Shown here piece after piece: positions 18,723-27,042 of a stretch of DNA of 64,000 bases (the first letter of the stretch is position 1; each line of letters begins with the position of its first letter). This DNA is from Parendozoicomonas callyspongiae (lineage in GTDB: Bacteria; Pseudomonadota; Gammaproteobacteria; Pseudomonadales; Endozoicomonadaceae), in NCBI RefSeq assembly GCF_023502345.1, contig NZ_JAMFLX010000005.1, forward strand, positions 149,448-213,447, written 5' to 3'. The translations under genes were made by a program, and so were the position numbers. The notes beneath the pieces are model-generated. The model saw only the letters and a list, made by a program, of their open reading frames with translations. It was not told where the DNA came from and did not search any database.

Positions 18723-20171
18723 ATGCAACAGCAGCGCTTCTATGACTTTATTATTATCGGTACCGGTGCCTCGGGCAGTGTTCTTGCGCACTACCTAACC
18801 ACTGCCGGAGCCAGTGTCTGCATGCTTGAAGCAGGCCGACATTTTCGTCCCAACCAGTTTCCTTCAGATGAACTCCATGCCAATGCCGGGCTGACATGGA
18901 ATGGCGGTATGGACTCCAGCCATGATGCACGCACAGTCTGCATCAGGGGCAAAGTTGTCGGTGGTGGCACCATTATCAATAACTGCCTGCTGGATCGTTT
19001 TGATGATATTGCCCTGGACGATTTCAGAACCAAATCCGGAATGGATTTTTACTCCAGAAGTAGGATGGATCAGCACTATCAGGAAGTGGAAAGCCATCTG
19101 AATCTGGAATATATCCCCGAATCTGACTGGAACGGCAATGCCCATATTTATGCCGAGGGCTTTGACAAACTGGGTCTAAAGCGGGCACCACTGCGCAGGG
19201 GACAGAAAAACTGTGACAACGCTAACAACGACTGTGTTGTCTGCCTGGGAGGCTGTCCAAGACGATCCAAGCAGAGCATGACTGTTTCCTTTCTGCCTTC
19301 GGCCCTGGCCCAGGGAGCTCATCTGATAGACCAGTTTCATGTGCATCAGATTGTTCATGGTCACAAGCAGGTTGCTGTATATGGTACTCATAACAAAACC
19401 AGCAAAATTCTTTACGCCCGTAAGTGCATTCTGGCTGCCGGCAGTCTGGGAACAACAGAACTTCTCCTGAGGTCAGGCTTTGCCAAGAATCTTCCTGCAC
19501 TCGGGCAGGGCTTTCACTGCCACCCCCAGTTTATGACCATGGCTTTAATGAATGACATCGTCGATGCCCATAAGGGAGCCTTTCAGGCTTTAAAATCCGA
19601 TGAGCCCCGTTTCCGCCAGCAGGGTTTCAAACTGGAAAACGTCTTTGCCGGGCCTGCTGCAATCGCCATGTTGAAAACAGGGTTTGGAGAACAGCACCAG
19701 GACTTTATGGCCAACTACCGCCGTTTAGCCTGTATTGAAGTGGCAGTCAGAGATGAAGTTCCCGGCAGACTGCACCTGAACAATAAGGGTCATCTGGTGA
19801 TAGACAAACCACTGAGTGATATTGACCAGCAACGTGCAGAAGCGGGACTTCAACAGATCAGGGATATTTTCCGGGAAACTGGTGCAAAGCGGATTATTGA
19901 ATCCCCATTGCGAATCGCCCTGCATCTTATGGGCGGTTGCAGCATTGGGCAAGACAGAGCCAGCTCGGTGGTCAACGAACAGTTCCAGGTTCACGACTTT
20001 CCCAACCTGACTATTGCCGATGGCTCTATTTACCCTCTGGCACCGGGGATCAATCCTTCCCTGACCATCATGGCCCAGAGTCACCGAGCCAGTCAGGCGC
20101 TGCTGGCTGAGTTTGGCGTGAACAATACCATTCCCTTTCAGCAGCCGATGAACAGGGAGGCCTCAGCATGA
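18723..20171 (+). CDS. GMC-family FAD oxidoreductase (alcohol dehydrogenase/oxidase type)
   Basis: 482 residues. N-terminal Rossmann loop FIIIGTGASGSVLAHYL with E-A-G-R binds FAD. The GMC block GKVVGGGTIINNCLLDR near residue 78 and a C-terminal HLMGGCSIG ... ADGSIYPLAPGINPSLTIMA carry the active-site His and the FAD-binding end. A Cys-rich stretch NCDNANNDCVVCLGGCPRRS (near 162-181) is typical of the long-chain alcohol/choline subgroup. No signal peptide. It likely oxidises an alcohol to an aldehyde, which the downstream aldehyde dehydrogenase would take further. Its stop overlaps the next gene by 4 bp (ATGA). Confidence 0.88.
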   Translation: MQQQRFYDFIIIGTGASGSVLAHYLTTAGASVCMLEAGRHFRPNQFPSDELHANAGLTWNGGMDSSHDARTVCIRGKVVGGGTIINNCLLDRFDDIALDDFRTKSGMDFYSRSRMDQHYQEVESHLNLEYIPESDWNGNAHIYAEGFDKLGLKRAPLRRGQKNCDNANNDCVVCLGGCPRRSKQSMTVSFLPSALAQGAHLIDQFHVHQIVHGHKQVAVYGTHNKTSKILYARKCILAAGSLGTTELLLRSGFAKNLPALGQGFHCHPQFMTMALMNDIVDAHKGAFQALKSDEPRFRQQGFKLENVFAGPAAIAMLKTGFGEQHQDFMANYRRLACIEVAVRDEVPGRLHLNNKGHLVIDKPLSDIDQQRAEAGLQQIRDIFRETGAKRIIESPLRIALHLMGGCSIGQDRASSVVNEQFQVHDFPNLTIADGSIYPLAPGINPSLTIMAQSHRASQALLAEFGVNNTIPFQQPMNREASA

Positions 20172-20635
20172 GTTATGCCGTATCAGAGGTCTTATCTCCC
20201 AGGCAAATAGCAACTGTTGAACGCATTGGCAATATTCTTCTGCCGCCTCATTCTGAGCTGCCTGCATTTTCTGAGACAGGATGCCTGTACCATGTTGATA
20301 CCATTCTTAGGGCATCATCCAAAGATGATCTCCAGTCGCTGAAAACCGTTTTGACTGTACTAAGCTTCCTGCCTGATACGGTTTTATGCTGGTTACTCGC
20401 AAGACTGGAAGTTGCAAACCTGTTCAGTCCGGGTTCCAGTCTTCCTGATTGGATCAGGGCTGATCTTGTGACAGCGCAGTTCCGTCTTTTACTGCTGGGT
20501 CTGAAAGGTCTGGTTTTTACTCTTTACTATTCAGGACAGGGATCGCCCTATAAAAACAGCCGGGTGCATGAAGCTCTGGGCTACAGAGTGCATTGCCAGC
20601 CCGATATAAGTGCTTCTCCTGTTTCACCTCAGTGA
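20168..20635 (+). CDS. small partner protein of the GMC oxidoreductase
   Basis: 155 residues starting in a 4-bp overlap with the GMC gene, so expression is coupled. The middle (IGNILLPPHSELPAFSETGC) resembles the start of gluconate-2-dehydrogenase subunit-3-like proteins that accompany GMC enzymes, and the C-terminal half (LLLGLKGLVFTLYYS) is hydrophobic. No Tat or Sec signal is seen. An accessory or assembly subunit is inferred from synteny; the family match is tentative. Confidence 0.6.
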   Translation: MSYAVSEVLSPRQIATVERIGNILLPPHSELPAFSETGCLYHVDTILRASSKDDLQSLKTVLTVLSFLPDTVLCWLLARLEVANLFSPGSSLPDWIRADLVTAQFRLLLLGLKGLVFTLYYSGQGSPYKNSRVHEALGYRVHCQPDISASPVSPQ

Positions 20636-20732
20636 AGTGGCAGAGAGTTGAACAAATAGCTGAGCACATAGCTGAGCAAACGAAACAACAATAATAACGA
20701 ACCAACAATTGATAACAGGGTGGGAGTGATTC

Positions 20733-22286
20733 ATGAACGATTGCAGTGTGATTTCGGTTGAATCCGCCGTAACAGGTCAGGCTATCTACGAGCTGAATGA
20801 ACTGTCGCAGGATGAAGTCAGGGCAATGTTTTCGGTAGCCCGTGATGCTGCCACAGATTTAAGAAACACCCCACTCCAGCACAGGCTGGATGCTGTTCAG
20901 CAGGTGATGGATCATATCAGGGACAATCGAGATCGCATTGTTGACCGACTCTGTGATGAAACAGGCAAAACCCGCACAGATGCACTTGTTTCAGAAATAC
21001 TGGGTGTTCTGGATAACCTTGAGTGGAATATTCATAACGCAGCCAAAATTCTGAAAGATACCAAAATCTCCACCCCCATTACCCTGCTGGGCAAAAAATC
21101 CCGTATCTTCCACGAACCCTATGGTGTCATCGTCAAGATCGCGCCCTGGAACTATCCGTTTCATATTGCCATGTGTTTCTCCCTGGGAGCATTTATTGCC
21201 GGCAATGCCGTTATTCTCAAACCCTCTGAGCTCACTCCTCTTCGGGGGCTTCTGGAAGACATTCTCTCTGTCTCGCCACTGATACGACACAGTCTCCAGA
21301 TTGCTTATGGCACGGGAATAACTGCGCAACGGTTGATCGCAGAACGTCCGGACAAGATTTTCTTTACTGGCTCGGGACGTACAGGGCGACGCATTCTTAA
21401 ACAGGCTGCCGAGCTGCTGATTCCTGCGGAAATGGAACTGGGCGGTAAAGATCAGATGATTGTGTTTGATGACGTCAATATTGACCGCACTGTTGCTGGC
21501 GCCATCTGGGGTGCAATGACCAATGCCGGACAGTCCTGCACCTCTGTGGAACGGCTCTATATCCACGACAATATCTATGAAGAGTTCCTAAGCCGACTGG
21601 TGCCGGAAACCGAAAAGCTGATCGTCAACAATGGTGACCGGGGAGACTCTGATATCGGGGCAATCACCGCTGGCTTTCAAATGGATATGATTGAGTCCCA
21701 TGTCGAAGATGCTCGCAGCAAAGGGGCCGAGATTCTAACGGGTGGAGCCCGCCTGGGAGATAACTTCTATCTGCCAACAATCATTACCGGCATCACACCG
21801 GATATGAAACTCCATAACGAAGAAACCTTTGGTCCGTTGATTCCGGTGTATCGCTTCAGCGATGAAAAGGAAGTAATCAGGGAAACCAACAGTTTCAGTT
21901 TTGGTCTGACGGCAAGTGTATGGAGTAAAGACCTGAAACGAGCGGAGCGGGTTGCCCGGGCCATAGAAGTGGGAGCAGTCTCTATCAATAATGTGATGCT
22001 GACAGAAGGCAACCCCGCTCTGCCTTTTGGTGGACAAAAGGAAAGTGGCTTTGGCCGGGCCAAGGGCGCAGAAGGTCTGCTGGCCTTTACCCGCAGCAAA
22101 TCAATCCTGATTGATAAGCAGAGCAGCATCATTGAGCCTAACTGGTACCCTTACACCCTGAAAAAGTACGAACTGTTCCAGGAACTGATCCAGACGCTCT
22201 TTACCAGGAGCCCGATAAAGCTGCTGAAACTCGCCCTGACTGGCCTTAAACTGGAAAACGAGTCGAAAAAATCTCGAATTGATTAG
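20733..22286 (+). CDS. NAD(P)-dependent aldehyde dehydrogenase
   Basis: 517 residues. Catalytic Cys in NAGQSCTSVERLY (near 271), general-base Glu in EMELGGKDQ (near 236), nucleotide-binding FTGSGRTGR, and the C-terminal EETFGPLIPVYRF and PFGGQKESGFGRAKG blocks. It oxidises an aldehyde to the acid, presumably the product of the GMC enzyme. The C-terminal tail (about residues 470-517, LFTRSPIKLLKLALTGLKLE) is a basic amphipathic extension that could touch membrane, as in fatty-aldehyde enzymes. Its TAG stop (22284-22286) overlaps the first two bases (22285-22286) of a MITE-like element, so the original C-terminus may have been changed by the insertion. Confidence 0.92.
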   Translation: MNDCSVISVESAVTGQAIYELNELSQDEVRAMFSVARDAATDLRNTPLQHRLDAVQQVMDHIRDNRDRIVDRLCDETGKTRTDALVSEILGVLDNLEWNIHNAAKILKDTKISTPITLLGKKSRIFHEPYGVIVKIAPWNYPFHIAMCFSLGAFIAGNAVILKPSELTPLRGLLEDILSVSPLIRHSLQIAYGTGITAQRLIAERPDKIFFTGSGRTGRRILKQAAELLIPAEMELGGKDQMIVFDDVNIDRTVAGAIWGAMTNAGQSCTSVERLYIHDNIYEEFLSRLVPETEKLIVNNGDRGDSDIGAITAGFQMDMIESHVEDARSKGAEILTGGARLGDNFYLPTIITGITPDMKLHNEETFGPLIPVYRFSDEKEVIRETNSFSFGLTASVWSKDLKRAERVARAIEVGAVSINNVMLTEGNPALPFGGQKESGFGRAKGAEGLLAFTRSKSILIDKQSSIIEPNWYPYTLKKYELFQELIQTLFTRSPIKLLKLALTGLKLENESKKSRID

Positions 22287-22550
22287 GGCCTGTTGAGGTT
22301 TTATTATGCGGCTCAGTGGCTCTAAAAGCGGCTAGCCGTTAGAAGAGCTTGTGAAAATCGTAGTTATTCTACATTGAGCAAGCTCGACGTAGCGGATGGC
22401 CGCTTTTAGAGCCACCCGTAGGGCCTTTCCGAGGGCTTCTATGGCTGCGTTGCAGTGTTTTGAAAGGCAACAAGCATTTCTGCAACACTGCGCCTACCCA
22501 TAAAAGCCCTCGAAAAGGCTGAGCACCATAATAAAACCTCAACAGGCCCT
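22285..22550. mobile_element. 266-bp MITE-like palindromic element with nested hairpins
   Basis: Terminal inverted repeats of 24 bp are perfect: AGGGCCTGTTGAGGTTTTAT (plus TATG) at 22285-22308 against 22527-22550. Inside, GTGGCTCTAAAAGCGGC (22316-22332) is the exact complement of 22399-22415, and a second pair (about 22430-22460 with 22491-22511) shares CGAGGGCTT and TGCAGTGTT cores. No ORF inside. The RNA would fold as a three-armed structure. Such non-autonomous elements are mobilised in trans; the source transposase is not in the window. Confidence 0.8.
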
Positions 22551-22684
22551 AGCAGTTATTGTCAGGAGAGTCAGCAAAGCTGTTGCCTGTGCTGACAACT
22601 CCTGACTGAAACCATTACCTGATGGAAAAATCAGGGATCTTGCCTGTCCAACTCAAATGATTGTATTTTGAGTCGACACGGGGC

Positions 22685-24967
22685 ATGGCACAGAAATCTA
22701 CTAACGATGAACCAGTTACCACAAGTGCACCTGTAACGACCACCTGTACTTCAGTTACAAGAGCTCAAGGCAGCTCTCATACCGTTCAGTTTGGCCGGGG
22801 AGTTTCACTGCTCTCAGTGCAGGATATATCTCAACAACTTCAAACTCTGATTCAGCAAAACATACAGCAACTCCATCAACAACTTGCCTCTAACACCACG
22901 CCTGCCCCCCAATGCCTCCCAACCAGACATGTACTGGTTACTCCCATAAGATCCATAGTTCAAAAACAGCTTCCTGAAGGTAAGCAGATTGCAATCATGC
23001 CTCTCTTTGCCAATGTTCCGGCACAGCGCGAGTTTGATAAGAAACAAGAAGAGTTAGCTGCAACCCACTCAACAACTCCTCAACTTACAAACTACCTACC
23101 TGGACAAGCACTGAAACGAAAAGCTCCCAGACATCCCTGCTCTTTAAAAAAAGCCAGGTTTGAGCCCGATGGAACGATTCAAGTACTGAGAACAGAAGGT
23201 CTGCTTTTTCAACACTGGGCTGAGCAGCTGGCCCAATTGGGATGTGCAATTACGGAGAGAGAGCTCTGGATCCTGTCCAGCAGACCTATTGAACAGGTAG
23301 TTGAATTGGTCTTTAGAAAAAATCAAATTCCAGAACAAAGCAAAAAGCTGTCAATAACTCGATTGCTACTGCGAGCCGTGGTGAAAAGACAGAGCCTCCC
23401 TGGACATTTTAATCCTTTCCAATATCAGGATGTGCCAACAGGTACATCACCTGCAGAACTATCAGCTCCGGCCAAATCAGAACCTGATGCCCGGCTTAGA
23501 ATAAAACGTATTATTGAATGCCACATAAATACTGTGCGGAAAAAATATAATTACTCTCTATCAAGTGAACAACTGACTTTAATCCTTCAACCTGAAAAGA
23601 CAGTTAACATTTACACGGCTCTCTTTGGAAGTGTACCTCGAGCGATGAGCGCCTTTGACGACAAACATGGAAAGGGAGCTTCAGATTTTATTTACAAGAC
23701 CGCATACAATATCCGTAAGGAATGGCTTGAAAGCAAAGATTCCCACCCTGAACTCGATTATCAAGCACTGCTTATTGACATAACGGAACCTGAAAAAACA
23801 GCAGTAGCAATAGATCCCCCACCACCCAAAAAACAAAAAACGCTGGATGGGCTTATCGATAGTTCTCCACCGGATCTGGTATTTTCGACACTATCAGATC
23901 CCCACAAAAATATTTGCTACATCAAATGTGCTTTATATTTTTTCAGATTTTTCCTGTCATCTGAAGAGTTGCAACATCTGCAAGATTTAGTGCTGCCAGA
24001 AACCCAGGACAGCCCCCAAGAGTCACAATGTTTGAAATCATTATTAAGCCTGTTGCCTGCCATGAAGAGAACCCACGCAAGCCATAAGGATCTTGAGAAG
24101 CACTGGATGAGTTTTCTTGAGACCTGCTTTAACTCCCCGGTAATATTTCAATCATCCATGCAGCTTAAGCCTCCTCGAGGTCATCAGCTGAGATCACGGG
24201 AACCAAGGAGCAGAAAACAGGTTTCCCCTTCACATAGCAAACAACTTGAATCCAGCGATAGAAAGAGTAGCCCTGAGGATACTAAATCATTTTCCCTGAA
24301 AAATCTTGATCACAATGATACAAATTCATTTCTTTTAAATCTGGAGCAACTTCTTCAGGATCAGTTGAAAAGCAGGCCACACCTGAAACTGTTCTCAATA
24401 ATGACAACCCAATATAACAACCAGCAGTACCATCGGTTGTCAGCTGCTGCCGCAGAAAGAACCCTGCAACTGAGTGTCTCTGTCAATAGCAGTGGCTGTA
24501 TTCAAACGGCAGTCACTGACTACCTGGCACCAGAACGTCTTGATAATGTCCACTGGGAATCTCAGGGTGACTTACCAGAAGGGCATTATCAGACAGAACG
24601 AAGCCGCTCTATTCAAATTGAGCAGACACTTCAGCATTTTCGAGTGTTTCTGGGTGAATGCTGGAGAACAGAGCAACATGAAGAAATTAAACACCTTCAA
24701 GCTGCAATTGATCAGGCTTTCAAACCAATAACCATACCAATCATTTCTCCGGATAATAAAAGCATGACCCAGTTAGATGCCCATCCTGTTTGTATAATTA
24801 CCCGTGCTGGCATCTGCTCCCATGCAGGTCACTATGAAACGCTGATTAAGAGCCAGGGACACTGGCTTCTGGTAGATGCCAATCCACTTGAACAGCTGGA
24901 ATCCCCGGAGCGCTACCTCAGGAACAGGGATTTATATCCACATACTATCGGCTATAGGATTTTTTAA
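22685..24967 (+). CDS. ubiquitin-specific-protease-like protein with nuclear-localisation-like signals, candidate effector
   Basis: 760 residues from ATG 22685 (the frame also opens at TTG 22661; neither RBS is strong). The C-terminal half carries USP/UCH landmarks in order: a Cys box KNICYIKCALYFF (C411), a middle strand region TLQLSVSVNSSGCIQTAVTD followed by YLAPERLD as in USP fingers, a His box SHAGHYETLIK (H716), then HWLLVDANPL (D731) and a final TIGYRIF like the USP end A-Y-x-L-F-Y. The N-terminal half is Ser/Thr/Gln-rich with a bipartite basic motif KRKAPRHPCSLKKAR (144-158) and a monopartite PPPPKKQKT (K382-K385). No signal peptide. Cleavage of host ubiquitin conjugates, perhaps in the nucleus, is inferred. 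Confidence 0.6.
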   Translation: MAQKSTNDEPVTTSAPVTTTCTSVTRAQGSSHTVQFGRGVSLLSVQDISQQLQTLIQQNIQQLHQQLASNTTPAPQCLPTRHVLVTPIRSIVQKQLPEGKQIAIMPLFANVPAQREFDKKQEELAATHSTTPQLTNYLPGQALKRKAPRHPCSLKKARFEPDGTIQVLRTEGLLFQHWAEQLAQLGCAITERELWILSSRPIEQVVELVFRKNQIPEQSKKLSITRLLLRAVVKRQSLPGHFNPFQYQDVPTGTSPAELSAPAKSEPDARLRIKRIIECHINTVRKKYNYSLSSEQLTLILQPEKTVNIYTALFGSVPRAMSAFDDKHGKGASDFIYKTAYNIRKEWLESKDSHPELDYQALLIDITEPEKTAVAIDPPPPKKQKTLDGLIDSSPPDLVFSTLSDPHKNICYIKCALYFFRFFLSSEELQHLQDLVLPETQDSPQESQCLKSLLSLLPAMKRTHASHKDLEKHWMSFLETCFNSPVIFQSSMQLKPPRGHQLRSREPRSRKQVSPSHSKQLESSDRKSSPEDTKSFSLKNLDHNDTNSFLLNLEQLLQDQLKSRPHLKLFSIMTTQYNNQQYHRLSAAAAERTLQLSVSVNSSGCIQTAVTDYLAPERLDNVHWESQGDLPEGHYQTERSRSIQIEQTLQHFRVFLGECWRTEQHEEIKHLQAAIDQAFKPITIPIISPDNKSMTQLDAHPVCIITRAGICSHAGHYETLIKSQGHWLLVDANPLEQLESPERYLRNRDLYPHTIGYRIF

Positions 24968-24968
24968 C

Positions 24969-25004
24969 GTGAAACCAGCCAGTGTTGATCGTGGCTGATT
25001 TCAC
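24969..25004. terminator. hairpin between convergent genes, probable bidirectional terminator
   Basis: GTGAAACCAGCCA (24969-24981) pairs with TGGCTGATTTCAC (24992-25004) with one mismatch, starting 2 bp after the USP-like stop and ending 13 bp before the add stop. Confidence 0.55.
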
Positions 25005-25016
25005 ACAGAACAGGTT

Positions 25017-26012
25017 TTACTGTGCAAACTTCAGCAGGTGCTGCTTAACCTCTTCAGAGGCGAAGGAACCCTCAACACTGACCTGGTAGATGTTGAAGTA
25101 ATCTTCCCGGCTTAACTGAAACTGCTCCATCACCTTTTCCACTTCTTCGGTCATGGTGGTGTTGGAAACAGTGCGGTTATCGGTATTGATTGTGACGGGC
25201 AGGTTATCCAGATAAAAATCCTTGAAAGGATGTTGTTCCAGTCTGTTCACGGCTTTTGTCTGCACATTACTGCTGGGGCAGGTTTCCAGTGCAGTCTGCT
25301 TATCCTTGACCAGCTGATAGGCACCTGCATGACCGGTAATATGAATACCGTGACCAATACGTTCTGCACCCAGCAGATCAATGGCATCGTAAACATTCTG
25401 GCCAACTCCCTGCTCACCCGCATGGATTGTGACTTTGTAGCCTTTTTCCAAAGCGTATTGGGCATAAGGGATAAACTCATGACAGAAACCGGGAAGTTCA
25501 CTGGCGGCCAGGTCAAAAGCCACCACGCCGTTGTTCAGGTATTTGGCTCCCGCATCAATCACATCATTGATCTGGTCTTTTGGCATGGTGCGCAGAATCG
25601 ATAGAATACAGTTACCATGTATATCGTATTGCTGCTCAGCTCTTCTTATTCCTTTCACTACACTGCCAATTATCTGATCAAGAGTCAGTCCCTGCTGCAT
25701 ATGCAGCAACGGCCCGAACCGAACTTCCATATATTTCACATTTTCCCTGGCTGCATCTTCATAAAGCTCAAAGGCAATGCGTTCGATGGATTCTGCATTT
25801 TGCATTACTGCAACCGGCAGGGCAAAACACTTCAGGTACTCATCCAGGTTGGGACAGGTTTCCGGGGCGATCAGATGGGGTTTAATGTCTTCGACATTAT
25901 CGGCAGGTAGAGGAATATTTTGCTGCTGCGCCAGTTCAATTATTGTTTGCGGACGAATGCTGCCATCCAGGTGGCAGTGAAGATCAATTTTGGGCAGGTC
26001 AAAATAATTCAT
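25017..26012 (-). CDS. add: adenosine deaminase
   Basis: 331 residues, the family length. Zinc and catalytic residues are present: [11 protein letters not shown] near residue 9, the TIHAGEQG block (His and Glu), ERIGHGIHI, and [13 protein letters not shown], where a second Asp replaced by Asn is common in this family. It converts adenosine and deoxyadenosine to inosine in purine salvage, in the cytoplasm. Monocistronic, convergent with the USP-like gene. Confidence 0.95.
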   Translation of the reverse strand: MNYFDLPKIDLHCHLDGSIRPQTIIELAQQQNIPLPADNVEDIKPHLIAPETCPNLDEYLKCFALPVAVMQNAESIERIAFELYEDAARENVKYMEVRFGPLLHMQQGLTLDQIIGSVVKGIRRAEQQYDIHGNCILSILRTMPKDQINDVIDAGAKYLNNGVVAFDLAASELPGFCHEFIPYAQYALEKGYKVTIHAGEQGVGQNVYDAIDLLGAERIGHGIHITGHAGAYQLVKDKQTALETCPSSNVQTKAVNRLEQHPFKDFYLDNLPVTINTDNRTVSNTTMTEEVEKVMEQFQLSREDYFNIYQVSVEGSFASEEVKQHLLKFAQ

Positions 26013-26249
26013 ATATCTCTACTTATGCTGTATGAAACTGTTGATGGCTAGTTGGTGAAATAGCCGAGCGAGCAACGGTTACATACTTCATAATCAGGCG
26101 TTTACGGTGCCTGGTAGAAACTCCCAAACCATATCATTGGGATTATATGAAGCGATTTATGACTGGCGGCGATGCTACAACCTGCGCAAGAAATATGCAA
26201 TATTGGAAAATCAGCCCTTCAATTAAGGAAGGGCTGATCATTTAAGGAA
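26013..26249. other. intergenic region with a terminator
   Basis: ATCAGCCCTTC (26210-26220) and GAAGGGCTGAT (26228-26238) form a perfect 11-bp stem with a 7-nt loop. On the minus strand it is followed by TTTTCC, a rho-independent terminator for the DUF3299 remnant. Nothing else recognised. Confidence 0.65.
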
Positions 26250-26704
26250 TTACTCGTACTCCTCGATAGCATCAACACTCATTCCATAAAGTGTCTCGGT
26301 GTACTCAGACTTGTTCTTTTCTACCTTGAGCGTTCCTTCCAGCCAGTAAGGTGTATAACCGGCCTCCGTCACTTTGATACCCTTTTCAAAGCGAACATAA
26401 ACCGTCTGGTTGGGCGGTGGTGGTGGCACATGGATACAGGCGCCCAGGGTCGGCACTAACAACAGCTCTGTAGCAATCTGCTCTTTATTGATATTCAGTG
26501 GCACCAGGAAGCCGGGGGCGCTCCATTTACCCAGTCAACATGCAGTGCTTCAATACCCGCCAGGGAAATCATGATAACCCGATCCATTGGTGTTCCGGTT
26601 GATTTCAATACCCCGGAAATTTTGAAAGGCTTATCTTCATGCCAGGAGTTTCGGGCTGAAATCTTCAGCCCTGCCGTGGGTATGGCTGAAAGAATAGAAA
26701 GCAA
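26250..26704 (-). pseudogene. DUF3299 protein gene split by a frameshift
   Basis: Two adjoining minus-strand frames make one DUF3299 product. The upstream frame (26704-26495) ends VIMISLAGIEALHVDWVNGAP and then runs into stop. The downstream frame (ending 26250) continues GFLVPLNINKEQ, LLLVPTLGACIHVPPPPPNQ, YWLEGTLKV, the family's signature (P-G-F-x-V-P-L, L-L-V-P-x-x-G-A-C-I-H-V-P-P-P-P-x-N-Q). They join at a run of five C on the coding strand (26514-26518); one more C would restore the frame. No good signal peptide was found, although family members usually have one, so the N-terminus may also be lost. Sequencing error is possible. Confidence 0.75.
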
Positions 26705-27042
26705 CCAACAGATAAACAGCTGCCAGCAGGCAGACCAGGAGGTTATTCCCGGTTCTTTGCTTTTTAGACTGCAACAGGCTGATGGTCATTTCCAGAATCT
26801 ACTTCAATAAAACAGCCTGCATTCCTGGCAGGCTATATTCCCGATTTTCGGGCGTTAAAGATGTTATAACATAATGCATGACATTTTTATGAAGGTCATT
26901 AGCAATAATCACGATTTGTGCTCATTTTAACTTTCAGTGTCATCCTGACAGCCTTGCTGTCATAAATGTTAATGCTCTTCGCTTTGGTTGAATGTCAATA
27001 TTCCATTCAGGGTGAATTTTTGGGGAGTGGAGTAATCAAATT
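26705..27042. other. intergenic region with one hairpin
   Basis: AGCCTGC and GCAGGCT (about 26813-26834) form a 7-bp stem, followed on the minus strand by GTTTTATT, so it may be a weak leftward terminator. The rest, with AT-rich DNA at 26860-26910, probably holds the promoter of the next gene. A GGAG lies about 10 nt before the 27043 ATG. Confidence 0.4.
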
